Shown here: positions 6,947 through 16,350 of the stretch, in pieces
Position numbering within the stretch: position 1 is the stretch's first letter
Layout: each line of letters opens with the position of its first letter
Origin: Clostridia bacterium
GTDB lineage: Bacteria; Bacillota; Clostridia; Oscillospirales; CAG-272
Reading direction: 5' to 3'
Length of the DNA: 48,159 bases
NCBI GenBank assembly: GCA_017440665.1
Contig: JAFSGU010000005.1
Span: forward strand, 1-48,159
The notes under the pieces: generated by a model
What the model was told of the DNA's origin: nothing
Seen by the model: the letters and a program-made list of their open reading frames with translations, nothing else
Databases searched by the model: none
Position numbers and translations under genes: made by a program

Positions 6947-8596
6947 TTACTGAGGCTTGTAGCTGTCCTTGAGGGAAACGACTCTGTTGAAGGTACCGTC
7001 ATACTTGCTGTCAACGACGTAATAGCCGAGACGTACGAACTGATACTTTGTACCGGGAGTCATGTCGCATCCTTTTTCGATCTTAGCACCCGTGATCTCC
7101 TGAACAGAGTCGGGATTGAGGTAATCGTTATAAGTCTTATCCTCGGGAATATCCTTAACGTTCTTGATGGTGAAGAGCTTGTCATAGTGCATTACACGTA
7201 CGTCCTCAGCGCCTTCAGCAGACAGCCAATGGATGGTTCCCTTTACCTTTCGTCCGTCAACGGGATTTCCGCAGCCTGTCTCCAGGTCGGCTGTGCAGCG
7301 GATCTCAACCACCTTACCGTTCTCGTCCTTGATGATCTCGTTACACTTAACGATATAAGCGCCCATGAGTCTTACCTCTCCGTCGGGCTTCATTCTGAAG
7401 AACTTGGGAGGAGGATTGTCGGAGAAGTCCTCGCGGTCGATGTAAAGCTCGCTTGTGAAAGGAACCTTTCTCGTACCAAGCTCAGGATTCTGAGGATGGT
7501 TGGGAAGTTCAAAGTACTCGACCTTGTCCTCAGGGAAGTTTGTGATCTTTACCTTGATGGGATCAAGGATAGCAACTCTGCGGAGGGCAGTTCTGTTAAG
7601 CTCCTCGCGAATACAGAACTCAAGAAGCTCGTAGTCAACGAGGCTGTCTACCTTTGCAATACCTGCGCGACGAACGAATTCGAAAATAGCATCGGGTGTG
7701 TATCCGCGACGTCTCATACCGCAGAGCGTGGGCATACGGGGATCATCCCATCCGTCAACAAGGTTATTCTCAACAAGATATCTGAGATAACGCTTACTCA
7801 TAACGGTATGAGTTACGTTGAGACGGGCAAACTCGTACTGATGAGGCTTCTTCTCAAAGCCGATATTATCTACGACCCAGTCATAAAGGGGTCTATGGTT
7901 CTCAAACTCAAGTGAGCAGAGGGAGTGAGTGATATTCTCCGTTGCGTCCTGAATGGGATGAGCGTAGTCGTAAAGGGGATAGATACACCACTTGTCCCCC
8001 TGTCTGTGGTGATGTGCGCGGACGATACGGTAAATTGCGGGGTCACGCATATTCATATTGGGAGACGCCATGTCGATCTTTGCTCTGAGAGTCTTACTTC
8101 CGTCGGGGAACTCACCGTCTCTCATTCTGCGGAACAGGTCAAGGTTTTCTTCAGGTGTACGGTCACGGTAGGGGCTGTTCTTACCGGGCTCTGTAAGAGT
8201 ACCGCGGTACTCTCTAAGTTCTTCAGCAGAGAGGTCGCAAACGTATGCCTTGCCGTCCATGATAAGCTTTTCAGCGTATCTGTAGCAGTCGTCAAAGTAG
8301 TCACTTCCGTAGAAGATACCGCCGTCGGGGATGGCGCCGAGCCAATGAAGATCCTCGTAGATGGACTCTACGTACTCGGTGTCCTCCTTGGAGGGGTTGG
8401 TATCGTCATAACGGAGATTGAACTTACCGCCGTACTTACGGGATGTGAAATAGTTGATGTAGATCGCCTTTGCACTGCCGATGTGAAGATATCCGTTAGG
8501 CTCGGGAGGAAAACGGGTATGAACGTGGTCTTCTCTGCCCTCTGCAAGGTCGGAATCAATTATATCATGGATGAAATTTGAGCTCATTTCTATCAT
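6947..8596 (-). CDS. glnS: Glutaminyl-tRNA synthetase
   Basis: Class I synthetase of 549 residues. The HIGH-type motif sits in PPEPNGYLHIGSAKA (residues 30-44) and the KMSKS-type loop is VMSKR near 266-270. The C-terminal half is the two-barrel anticodon-binding region typical of GlnRS. The start at 8596 has AAGGA 9 bases upstream. It attaches glutamine directly to tRNA-Gln; many Gram-positive bacteria lack it and use GluRS plus GatCAB. The gene follows gltX by 32 bp and is probably co-transcribed with it. Confidence 0.95.
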   Translation of the reverse strand: MIEMSSNFIHDIIDSDLAEGREDHVHTRFPPEPNGYLHIGSAKAIYINYFTSRKYGGKFNLRYDDTNPSKEDTEYVESIYEDLHWLGAIPDGGIFYGSDYFDDCYRYAEKLIMDGKAYVCDLSAEELREYRGTLTEPGKNSPYRDRTPEENLDLFRRMRDGEFPDGSKTLRAKIDMASPNMNMRDPAIYRIVRAHHHRQGDKWCIYPLYDYAHPIQDATENITHSLCSLEFENHRPLYDWVVDNIGFEKKPHQYEFARLNVTHTVMSKRYLRYLVENNLVDGWDDPRMPTLCGMRRRGYTPDAIFEFVRRAGIAKVDSLVDYELLEFCIREELNRTALRRVAILDPIKVKITNFPEDKVEYFELPNHPQNPELGTRKVPFTSELYIDREDFSDNPPPKFFRMKPDGEVRLMGAYIVKCNEIIKDENGKVVEIRCTADLETGCGNPVDGRKVKGTIHWLSAEGAEDVRVMHYDKLFTIKNVKDIPEDKTYNDYLNPDSVQEITGAKIEKGCDMTPGTKYQFVRLGYYVVDSKYDGTFNRVVSLKDSYKPQ

Positions 8597-8628
8597 AGTC
8601 GTAATTCCTTATATTTTAAAAATTAGAT

Positions 8629-10275
8629 TTAAAGCTTAGCGATCATGTCGTCGATTCTTTCGAATATCTTATCACGGCCGAGTATACTCATAACGGAGTA
8701 CATATCGGGAGAGTTCATACTGCCGGTGATAGCCACGCGGAGGAACATGGAGACGTCCGCAACGCTTCCCTTATAGGGAGTGGGATCTGCCTTGTAAGCC
8801 TTCATATCGGAGGCAAAGCCGCACTTATCGGCAACAGCCTTGATCTTATCAAACCAAAGGTTCTGGTCGTCAGCCGCATCGTAGGTCTCCTTAAATCCTT
8901 CAAGGCACGCCTTTATGTCATCAGCGGCAAACTGCTCGGGATAGCTGTCGGTGACGGCAAAAAACTCATCGTAGAAGAAACCTGCGTACGCCTTGACGTC
9001 GCACCAGCGTCCGATATCCTTACGGGGCTTCTTACCGCCGCGTCCGATGGAGAATATCTTCACAGCCTTATCACGGTCTGCCGCAAAAACGTCGTAAAGA
9101 GGCGCGTCAAACTCCTTAGCCCACGCTGTAAAGAGATCGCATACCGTCTCTGCATCCATACGTGAGATAACGTTCTTGGAAACGTCGAGAAGCTTTGCAT
9201 AGTCGAAAAGTGAGCCTGCGGGATTCATCTTCTTGTATGAGAAGGGGAATGTTGAAATATCAGCTGTCTGATTTGCACGTCTCCAATCCTCGAAGTTTGA
9301 GTTGAGGATGGTCATAACGTACTCATAAACGCTTTCTACGGGGAAGCCCTCTTCCTTGTAGTAAGTAAGCGCAAGCTCGGGATCCTTACGCTTAGAAAGC
9401 TTTCGCTTTGACGTACCGTCCATCTTCATAAGAGGACCTATGTGAAGGTACTTGGGAAGCTTAAATCCGAGAGCCGTGAAAAGCTGTACGTGGAAAGGAA
9501 GTGAGGGAAGCCACTCGTCACCTCTTACTACGTGTGTGGTTCTCATGAGATGATCGTCCACAGCATGCGCGAAGTGATACGTGGGAATACCGTCGCTCTT
9601 AAGAAGAACGTGGTCCATATCGTTTTCGGTAAGCTCAAGCTTGCCCTTGATAAGGTCTGTAAACTTGATCTTGTTTTCGATATTACCTGAGCTTCTGAAG
9701 CGGAGGACCCACTTCTTGCCCTCGGCGATAGCCGCTTCTATGTCTTCGATGGATCTGTCGCGCCAGATCGCCCACTTGCCGAAATAACCGAAGTTAGCCT
9801 TTTCAGCTTCCTGTCTTGCACGGATGTCCGCAAGTTCTTCTTCGGAGCAGAAACAAGGATATGCCATCCCCTGCTCAACAAGCTCCTTGGCAAACACGTG
9901 ATATATGTCAGCTCTCTTGCTCTGTCTGTAGGGACCGTATGCGCCGACGTCACCGTCTGCGGTCTCGCCCTCGTCAAACTCGATTCCGTAATGCTTAAGA
10001 GAATCGATAAGCACTTCAACGGCACCCTTCACCTCACGCTTGGCGTCGGTGTCCTCAACTCTGAGGAAAAGAGTTCCGTTTGACTGGTGTGTCATTCTTT
10101 CAGAGGTGATTCCCTGAACCAGGTTTCCGAGATGAACGAATCCTGTAGGGCTGGGAGCCATACGGGATACGATAGCACCCTCACCAAGCTCTCTTGCGGG
10201 ATATTTTGCCTCAAGCTCGTCTCTCGTCATCGTAACGTTCGGGAAAAGAAGATCTGCTAAATATTTAAAGTCCAT
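8629..10275 (-). CDS. gltX: Glutamyl-tRNA synthetase
   Basis: Class I synthetase of 548 residues with MAPSPTGFVHLGN (HIGH motif near 48-51) and a KLSKRKD KMSKS loop near 292-298. It is somewhat longer than the usual 480-500 residues. The start at 10275 (MDFKYLADLL) follows GGAGAATATA; the Met codon 12 bases upstream has a weaker site. A small hairpin (10290-10307, TTGCCC/GGGCAA) lies just before the ribosome-binding site. With glnS next door, this enzyme may be discriminating for tRNA-Glu. Confidence 0.95.
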   Translation of the reverse strand: MDFKYLADLLFPNVTMTRDELEAKYPARELGEGAIVSRMAPSPTGFVHLGNLVQGITSERMTHQSNGTLFLRVEDTDAKREVKGAVEVLIDSLKHYGIEFDEGETADGDVGAYGPYRQSKRADIYHVFAKELVEQGMAYPCFCSEEELADIRARQEAEKANFGYFGKWAIWRDRSIEDIEAAIAEGKKWVLRFRSSGNIENKIKFTDLIKGKLELTENDMDHVLLKSDGIPTYHFAHAVDDHLMRTTHVVRGDEWLPSLPFHVQLFTALGFKLPKYLHIGPLMKMDGTSKRKLSKRKDPELALTYYKEEGFPVESVYEYVMTILNSNFEDWRRANQTADISTFPFSYKKMNPAGSLFDYAKLLDVSKNVISRMDAETVCDLFTAWAKEFDAPLYDVFAADRDKAVKIFSIGRGGKKPRKDIGRWCDVKAYAGFFYDEFFAVTDSYPEQFAADDIKACLEGFKETYDAADDQNLWFDKIKAVADKCGFASDMKAYKADPTPYKGSVADVSMFLRVAITGSMNSPDMYSVMSILGRDKIFERIDDMIAKL

Positions 10276-10319
10276 TATATTCTCCATTCTTGCCCTTATC
10301 GGGGCAAAAAAATCTTTAC

Positions 10320-10967
10320 TTAATCAGCTTTGCCAAGTCCGCGGGTAAAGGGATTTTTCTTGATCTGCAGCTCCATGTAGGACGCGCCTCCGTGTCCCGG
10401 GTAGATCTTTACCTTAGGATAGTCGTTGTACAGCATTTTAATAGATTCACGAAGCTTTACTCCGTCACTGCGCGGAAAATCGTATCTGCCCACAGACATA
10501 TCGAAAAGGGTGTCACCCGTCAGCATACTCTCACCGCAAAGCAGGCATATGCATCCCGGAGTATGACCCGGGGTATAAATAACGGAAATACTTTCATCCC
10601 CCAGAGGAAGGACCTCTCCTCCTTCAAGCAGCACGTCAGCCGCGTCAAACACGGTTTCGGGATACCCGAAATAGCTGTATAAGCTGAACGCGGGATCGGT
10701 AAGGCATTTCGCATCGTTTTTATGGATATAAACGGGAGCACCCGTTGCTTTCTTCAAAGCATCAAGCGCGTGCATATGATCAAAGTGACCGTGGGTCAGA
10801 ATGATGTACTTGATCCTGCAGTCACGCAGAGCTGCAGCTGAAAGGATATCGTCACACTCGATAGACGGGTCAACCACTGCACACTCATCACCCGAGCACA
10901 AAAGGAAGCAATTGGAAGAATATCCGAAGCTTGTGCTTTCACTTAAGGTCAAATTGCGTATCTTCAT
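10320..10967 (-). CDS. MBL-fold metallohydrolase, glyoxalase II-like
   Basis: A 215-residue metallo-beta-lactamase-fold hydrolase with the binuclear metal motif HGHFDHMHA, then GHTPGCICL and a late GHGG, in the order expected for glyoxalase II-type enzymes. The start at 10967 is fixed by AAAGGAGAGG. Substrate is not evident; hydroxyacylglutathione-like thioesters or lactonised compounds are typical of the family. It is first in the run with gltX and glnS. Confidence 0.85.
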   Translation of the reverse strand: MKIRNLTLSESTSFGYSSNCFLLCSGDECAVVDPSIECDDILSAAALRDCRIKYIILTHGHFDHMHALDALKKATGAPVYIHKNDAKCLTDPAFSLYSYFGYPETVFDAADVLLEGGEVLPLGDESISVIYTPGHTPGCICLLCGESMLTGDTLFDMSVGRYDFPRSDGVKLRESIKMLYNDYPKVKIYPGHGGASYMELQIKKNPFTRGLGKAD

Positions 10968-11006
10968 ATATTCCTCTCCTTTTTGCATACTAAAATATAC
11001 TACGGC

Positions 11007-11035
11007 ATTATACTTTATTTTTGATAATACAGTAA
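11007..11035 (-). promoter_or_regulatory. Possible promoter of the MBL hydrolase
   Basis: A perfect TATAAT (11007-11012) with TTACTG (11030-11035) at 17-bp spacing on the minus strand. The -35 match is weak. Confidence 0.4.
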
Positions 11036-11104
11036 TTATATCACAGAAAAACGCGAAAGTCTATAGCGAAAAAACATATTATTTCAGAAAATTATAATTT
11101 ATTC

Positions 11105-11133
11105 TTGCTTTTCTTTCTTAAATATGTTACGAT
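11105..11133 (+). promoter_or_regulatory. Possible promoter of the DivIVA-like gene
   Basis: TTGCTT and TACGAT separated by 17 bp, about 55 bp upstream of the start codon. Both boxes deviate from consensus. Confidence 0.35.
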
Positions 11134-11188
11134 TAATAAGTAAGCAGGATTTACCCACAAAATTCATCAAGAAAGAAGTATAACCGTC

Positions 11189-11704
11189 ATGTTCAAAACA
11201 TCCGTTAAAGGCTTTAAGAAAAGCGACGTTAACAATTACATAATCCAGATGCACCGCGAATTTGCAGAGGAAAAGGAGGCGCATGATGAAGAGCTTTCTC
11301 TTATTCGCACAGAGAAACAGAAGGCTCAGGACGCGCTTTCCGAAAAGGATGCTTTGATAGATGAATTAAATAAAAAGATCTGTGAGGCAGAATCTGTTAT
11401 CTGTGAGAACAAAAAGCTTTCTGCAGAAAACGAAAGACTTTCAGACGAAGTTGCCGCCTTGACAGCAGAGCTGTCATGCGTTTCATTACGGGCGGAAATT
11501 GCCGAGGGAAAGATCCCGGAGATCAAAGGCAAGCTTGACGAGGCAACAGATACCGTGGCAAAGCTTGAATCTGCGCTCAGCGAAAGAAAGCCTGCCTGTG
11601 AGGCAAACGTCTGCTTTAACGTTCCCGATTCGTCCAAGACCTCATCAGAAAACAAAAAAGGCAGAAATAGTATCCTGTCTAAATTCAAAAGAGTATTCAA
11701 TTAA
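11189..11704 (+). CDS. DivIVA-like coiled-coil protein
   Basis: A 171-residue protein. The first 25 residues (FKTSVKGFKKSDVNNYI) resemble the conserved DivIVA/GpsB N-terminus that binds curved membrane. A long coiled coil follows to about residue 130, with heptad-rich Glu/Lys/Leu sequence, and then a basic tail ending in KFKRVF. It is shorter than most DivIVA proteins. It may act in division-site or pole organisation, but a generic coiled-coil role is possible. The XRE/TPR regulator starts 50 bp downstream in the same direction. Confidence 0.55.
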   Translation: MFKTSVKGFKKSDVNNYIIQMHREFAEEKEAHDEELSLIRTEKQKAQDALSEKDALIDELNKKICEAESVICENKKLSAENERLSDEVAALTAELSCVSLRAEIAEGKIPEIKGKLDEATDTVAKLESALSERKPACEANVCFNVPDSSKTSSENKKGRNSILSKFKRVFN

Positions 11705-11754
11705 GATCGGGCAAAAGAAAAAATAACGCAAAAATCCCCGAAAGGCAAAATAAA

Positions 11755-12615
11755 ATGAAAAATTCCACCGCTAACATTGGTGCGCGAATAAAAGAAATAC
11801 GAATTCAAAAAGGAATGACGCAGGCAGGACTTTGCGGTTATGAGCTTACCCGCAATCACCTCAGTCTTATTGAAAGCGGAAAGTCACTTCCCTCTCTTAA
11901 GAACGTCTGTTATATCGCTGACAGACTCAATATCCCTGTCGGTTATCTGTTTTCGGACGATGAAAACGAGGACATTCTTTTTGTAAGCTATCATGCTGCA
12001 GACAAAATAAAACCGCTGTACGACAGCGGAGACCAGGACGGTTGTATCACCGTATGCCGTTCCATCCCCGAAAACATACGCAGTGATGAAATATCGATGA
12101 TCTACTCAAAAGCTCTGCTTGATAAGGCTGTCGCTCTTGCTGACAGTCTTGACATGGACTCTGCCATTGAGTTGCTTTTTGAAGCGGAGTCTGCATCAGC
12201 CGCGTGCGGATACCTTGGGGATGATTTCAAATCAGCGTGTAAATATTACGAAGCTTTATTCAAAGCAGACATGCGTTCAACAATACCCGAAGCCTTATGC
12301 GACATCCATGCTATATCGAGCTACGTCTCAGCCGATCTCGTCATGTATATGCGTTTGTTAAACGGCGAAAACGTAAGCTACAGCTTCTTCCGCGACGACT
12401 GTCACAGACGTCACGCAGAGTCTGTGTCACTTATGCACGACGGAAAATCCGACGAAGCATTTGTGATCCTCGATATACTGTCCGATGACACATCTCTTCC
12501 CTTTTACATGAGATACCGTGTTTACGATGATCTTGAAAAATGTGCAAGTGAAGTCGGAGAATTCAAAGCTGCCTATTCAGCAGCCAAGAAAAAGCTGGGG
12601 CTTACTGAAAGATGA
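11755..12615 (+). CDS. XRE-family regulator with TPR-like C-terminus
   Basis: A 286-residue protein. Residues 8-62 are a Cro/C1-type helix-turn-helix (IKEIRIQKGMTQAGLCGYEL followed by the recognition helix and LIESGKSLPSL). Residues 80-280 are all-helical with repeated Ala-rich helix pairs, the layout of TPR-containing regulators of the PlcR/Rgg type. No candidate signal-peptide gene is visible beside it. It may be co-transcribed with the DivIVA-like gene and ends 6 bp from the convergent winged-helix gene. Confidence 0.75.
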   Translation: MKNSTANIGARIKEIRIQKGMTQAGLCGYELTRNHLSLIESGKSLPSLKNVCYIADRLNIPVGYLFSDDENEDILFVSYHAADKIKPLYDSGDQDGCITVCRSIPENIRSDEISMIYSKALLDKAVALADSLDMDSAIELLFEAESASAACGYLGDDFKSACKYYEALFKADMRSTIPEALCDIHAISSYVSADLVMYMRLLNGENVSYSFFRDDCHRRHAESVSLMHDGKSDEAFVILDILSDDTSLPFYMRYRVYDDLEKCASEVGEFKAAYSAAKKKLGLTER

Positions 12616-12621
12616 TATATC

Positions 12622-13203
12622 TTACGGACGTTTGACAGAAGTCAGTATCCTGTACCCCGAACCGCGCTTGGTTTCAAATATAAGCTTCCCTGTCATATCA
12701 GCCACATACTTACGTACGGTATCCATAAGTACCGCAACTTGGTGATGTGTCCCGCCATTTATAAGACAGCATGCCGCAAGCTCATCCGCACTGCACCATC
12801 TGCCGTTGTTTACTGCAAGATATTTCATAAGCAACCGCTGTGTATGTGACAGTCTGAGACTGACACCGCAGAATATTACGTCATTGTATGTGTCACAGTA
12901 AAGCTCTGTAGTAACGAATTCCGGATTAATTCCGTATTTCACATCAAGGACGTCAAGGATGCGATTATAAAGCCTCTGTTTCTCTGAGGGATATTCTTCC
13001 TTATCAAAATTTGAATACAAAATACTTTCAGGGTCTGCGCCGTCCGCGGTGTCAGACCCGTTTTCGATTACGTTCACAAAAGAGGATGCTGAAGCATCGC
13101 CAAGCCTTCCGCATATTATCCTGCAAGGGATACCGCAGGAAAGCAGAAAGGCGCGAAGGTCTTCCGCCTCCGATGTTCGTGACATGCTGTATATGGAAAC
13201 CAT
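12622..13203 (-). CDS. Orphan winged-helix regulator
   Basis: A 193-residue protein. The C-terminal 90 residues match the OmpR/PhoB winged helix (NGRWCSADELAAC, then MDTVRKYVADMTG and TKRGSGYRI). The N-terminal half is short and lacks the Asp/Lys pattern of a receiver domain, so it is unlikely to be a classical response regulator. GGAG lies at proper spacing before 13203. No sensor kinase is nearby. Function unknown. Confidence 0.65.
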   Translation of the reverse strand: MVSIYSMSRTSEAEDLRAFLLSCGIPCRIICGRLGDASASSFVNVIENGSDTADGADPESILYSNFDKEEYPSEKQRLYNRILDVLDVKYGINPEFVTTELYCDTYNDVIFCGVSLRLSHTQRLLMKYLAVNNGRWCSADELAACCLINGGTHHQVAVLMDTVRKYVADMTGKLIFETKRGSGYRILTSVKRP

Positions 13204-13216
13204 AAAATCTCCTTAA

Positions 13217-13249
13217 AACAGGCATCGGTTAGCACGACCGATGCCTGTT
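13217..13249. terminator. Terminator of the decarboxylase operon
   Basis: A 13-bp perfect stem (13217-13229 and 13237-13249) lies 15 bp after the last operon gene and ends in TTTT on the minus strand. It separates the operon from the winged-helix gene. Confidence 0.8.
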
Positions 13250-13264
13250 CTTTTACTATTCGGT

Positions 13265-14662
13265 TCAGATACTGTGGACTTTCTTTTCGGGATCGGAGTT
13301 CTCCGCGTCAACACCGTACAGCTTTGCCTTACGGTATTCAAAGAACTTTGTAGCTACGGGCCCGAAGAGAGCGTAGGAAAGAACATCCTCTTCCTGCTCA
13401 AGATAAGGTCTGATCTCCTCGCGGAGGATGTCAAGCTCGGGCTTTAAGAGATCTGCGGGACGGCAGGTGATAGGCTCCTCTGCACCGATGATCTTCTTTC
13501 TGAATTCGTCAGATACCTCAACGGGACATCTTCCGTATTCACCTCTGATCATACCCTTGAACTCTTTGGAAACAAGCTTATATCTCTCACCGCTGATAAC
13601 GTTGAGCACTGCCTGAGTACCTACGATCTGAGAGGTAGGAGTAACCAGCGGAGGGAATCCTGCATCTTCTCTTACTCTCGGAACCTCTGCAAGGACCTCC
13701 TCGAACTTGTCGCTCTTTCCCTGCTGCTTAAGCTGGGAAACAAGGTTGGAGAGCATACCGCCGGGTACCTGATAGGTAAGACCGTTTACGTCAACCTTAA
13801 GCACCTTGGGATCAAGCAGTCCGCTTGCGATATATTTTTCTCTGATAGGTGTGAAGTATGAGTTGATCTTATTAAGATCCTCCATCTTAAGACCTGTATC
13901 GTACTCCGTACCTGCAAGAGTAGCAACTATAGCCTCTGTGGGGGGCTGAGAGGTACCCATTGCCATGGGGGAGATCGCGGTATCAACAATGTCAACACCT
14001 GCTTCGATAGCCTTAAGAAGGGTCATGGATGCAAGACCTGTGGTATAGTGGGTATGAAGCTGTACGGGAAGAGATACGGATGCCTTGATAGCTTTTACCA
14101 GATCATAAGCCGCGTAAGGAGTCAGAAGGCCCGACATATCCTTGATACAGATGGAATCTGCACCCATTTCCTCAAGCTCTTTTGCGTATTTTGCAAAGGA
14201 CTCGTTAGAGTGAACGGGGCTGATTGTATAGCTTACAACAGCCTGAACGTGACCGCCTTCGCGCTTGGTTGCGTCGATGGCACACTTAAGGTTACGTGAG
14301 TCGTTAAGCGCATCGAAAATACGGAGGATGTCAATTCCGTTCGCGATGGACTTCTGTACGAAGTAGGAAACTACGTCGTCAGCATAGTGTCTGTATCCGA
14401 GGATATTCTGACCACGGAACAGCATCTGAAGCTTTGTGTTTTTTACCTGATCGCGGATCTTTCTGAGTCTCTCCCATGGATCCTCGTTAAGGAAGCGGAG
14501 ACATGAATCGAATGTAGCACCGCCCCATGCTTCGAGGGAGTGATATCCGACCTTATCGAGATCAGCAAGTATGGGAAGCATATCCTCAGTGGTCATACGT
14601 GTCGCTACAAGTGACTGATGAGAGTCTCTGAGGACGGTTTCTGTAATTTTTACTTTTGCCAT
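13265..14662 (-). CDS. oadA: Keto-acid carboxyltransferase subunit (OadA/transcarboxylase 5S-like), no biotin domain
   Basis: A 465-residue HMGL-like TIM-barrel carboxyltransferase that moves CO2 between oxaloacetate/pyruvate and biotin. Diagnostic segments are ETVLRDSHQS, the RGQNILGYRHY segment, the KDMSG lysine and the metal pair in LHTHYTTG. Full-length OadA continues into a biotin domain; this protein stops before it, and the carrier is a separate gene in the operon. That layout equals the 5S subunit of transcarboxylase. It is last in the operon, 70 bp after oadB. Confidence 0.88.
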   Translation of the reverse strand: MAKVKITETVLRDSHQSLVATRMTTEDMLPILADLDKVGYHSLEAWGGATFDSCLRFLNEDPWERLRKIRDQVKNTKLQMLFRGQNILGYRHYADDVVSYFVQKSIANGIDILRIFDALNDSRNLKCAIDATKREGGHVQAVVSYTISPVHSNESFAKYAKELEEMGADSICIKDMSGLLTPYAAYDLVKAIKASVSLPVQLHTHYTTGLASMTLLKAIEAGVDIVDTAISPMAMGTSQPPTEAIVATLAGTEYDTGLKMEDLNKINSYFTPIREKYIASGLLDPKVLKVDVNGLTYQVPGGMLSNLVSQLKQQGKSDKFEEVLAEVPRVREDAGFPPLVTPTSQIVGTQAVLNVISGERYKLVSKEFKGMIRGEYGRCPVEVSDEFRKKIIGAEEPITCRPADLLKPELDILREEIRPYLEQEEDVLSYALFGPVATKFFEYRKAKLYGVDAENSDPEKKVHSI

Positions 14663-14732
14663 TTATCGTACCGTTGCTCGCTATGGATGTGGATTTACGC
14701 TGAGCGTACCATAGCTGATGAAAATTTAGGTA

Positions 14733-15911
14733 TTACTTAAAGAAATTGAGGAACACGCCTGCCGCAACCGCAGAGCCGATAACGCCTGCTACGTTGGGAC
14801 CCATTGCGTGCATGAGAAGGAAGTTGGAAGGATTTTCCTTCTGTCCGACCATCTGGGAAACTCTCGCCGCCATAGGAACTGCGGATACACCCGCGGAGCC
14901 GATAAGAGGATTGATCTTTCCCTTTGTGAGAACGTACATGATCTTACCGCCGATAAGACCACCGCAAGTGGAAAGACAGAATGCGAAAAGGCCGAGACCT
15001 ATGATAAATATCGTTGTCCATGAAAGAAAGCTTTCAGCACTTGCAGTAGCACCAACGGACACACCGAGGAAGATAGTAACGATATTGATAAGCTCGTTTT
15101 GAGCTGTCTTTGAAAGTCTGTCTGTAACACCGGAAACGTTGAACAGGTTACCAAGCATAAGAAGACCTACAAGGGGAGCCGCATCGGGAATGATAAGACA
15201 AACGATAAGAGTTACTACCACGGGAAAAATGACCTTTTCAAGCTTGGAAACAGGTCTTAAGTTAGTCATTACAACGCTTCTTTCCTTCTTGGTTGTGAGA
15301 AGCTTCATAAAGAAGGGCTGTATCATGGGGATGAGCGCCATGTAGCTGTATGCCGCAATAGCGATCGCACCCAGAAGCGTGGGAGCAAGTGTCTTTGTTA
15401 CGAGAATAGCCGTAGGACCGTCAGCACCGCCGATGATACCGATGGATGCCGCCGCCTTAGGTACGAATCCAATGAGGATAGCGCCTGCATATGCTACGGG
15501 TACACCAAGCTGAGCTGATGCTCCGAGGAAAAGTGACTTGGGGTTTGCGATAAGGGGAGTAAAATCAGTCATGGCACCGATGCCCAGGAAGATAAGCGAG
15601 GGATAGATACCAAGCTTTACGCCCAGATACAAAAAGTCGATAAGCGAGCCTTCCGCAACGACTTTCGCGATGTCAACGTGGTCACCGAGGAAAAACTCCT
15701 CCATGTGGAACAGGTTTGCACCGGGAAGATTTGCGAGAAGCATACCGAAAGCAATGGGGATAAGCAGTAAAGGCTCAAAACCTTTTACTACTGCGAGGTA
15801 AAGAAGCGTACCGATAATGACATACATTGCCAGTGTCTTTACCATAAACACCGGGTCAGCTACAAGCTGAGCTATACCGGTGGACTCTAAAAATCTTGTT
15901 AAGAGTTCCAA
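14733..15911 (-). CDS. oadB: Na+-translocating decarboxylase beta subunit
   Basis: A 392-residue polytopic membrane protein of the OadB/MmdB/GcdB family. It keeps the signature GGADGPTAI, whose Asp is required for Na+ transport in studied members, plus GNLFNVSGVTDRL and VGATASAESFL. It decarboxylates carboxybiotin and pumps Na+ outward. It lies directly after the biotin carrier gene, as in known clusters. Confidence 0.93.
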   Translation of the reverse strand: MELLTRFLESTGIAQLVADPVFMVKTLAMYVIIGTLLYLAVVKGFEPLLLIPIAFGMLLANLPGANLFHMEEFFLGDHVDIAKVVAEGSLIDFLYLGVKLGIYPSLIFLGIGAMTDFTPLIANPKSLFLGASAQLGVPVAYAGAILIGFVPKAAASIGIIGGADGPTAILVTKTLAPTLLGAIAIAAYSYMALIPMIQPFFMKLLTTKKERSVVMTNLRPVSKLEKVIFPVVVTLIVCLIIPDAAPLVGLLMLGNLFNVSGVTDRLSKTAQNELINIVTIFLGVSVGATASAESFLSWTTIFIIGLGLFAFCLSTCGGLIGGKIMYVLTKGKINPLIGSAGVSAVPMAARVSQMVGQKENPSNFLLMHAMGPNVAGVIGSAVAAGVFLNFFK

Positions 15912-15941
15912 AATTCAACACTCCGATCTTTATGACGTGAG

Positions 15942-16313
15942 TTACGCGATTGTTACGATAGCGTCTCCGGAGTTAACGGTTGCGCCCTGAGGTGCGTTAA
16001 CTGCAGTAACGGTACCTGATACGGGAGAGAAGATCTCATTTTCCATCTTCATTGCTTCGAGGATGCAAACGAGAGAATCCTTCTCTACCTTATCGCCTAC
16101 CTTTACGTTCATTTTAAGGATGGTACCGGGCATGGGAGCCTTAACAGCCTCGCCTGCAGCGGAAGCTACGGGTACTGCCTTGGGAGCTGCCGCAGGAGCG
16201 GGTGCCGCCGCTACGGGTGCGGGTGCCGCGGGAGCCGCTGTCACTCCTTCAGCGATCTCTTCTACTGTTACTGTATATGTTACGCCGTTTACTGTTACGT
16301 TATAGTTTTTCAT
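15942..16313 (-). CDS. Biotin carboxyl carrier protein of the decarboxylase
   Basis: A 123-residue protein. Residues 1-25 form a short N-terminal domain, 26-50 an Ala/Pro-rich flexible linker, and 51-123 a biotinyl domain with the biotin lysine in EAMKMEN. It corresponds to MmdC/GcdC. It is the only biotin carrier in the operon, so both carboxyltransferases and the membrane subunit probably share it. Confidence 0.9.
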   Translation of the reverse strand: MKNYNVTVNGVTYTVTVEEIAEGVTAAPAAPAPVAAAPAPAAAPKAVPVASAAGEAVKAPMPGTILKMNVKVGDKVEKDSLVCILEAMKMENEIFSPVSGTVTAVNAPQGATVNSGDAIVTIA

Positions 16314-16350
16314 TTTTCGTATACCTTTCTGTATAGTGAGAATATCTTAT

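Noticed and set aside
7187..8581. Two long plus-strand frames of 242 and 218 codons
   Set aside because: They are antisense to glnS and have no family signature.
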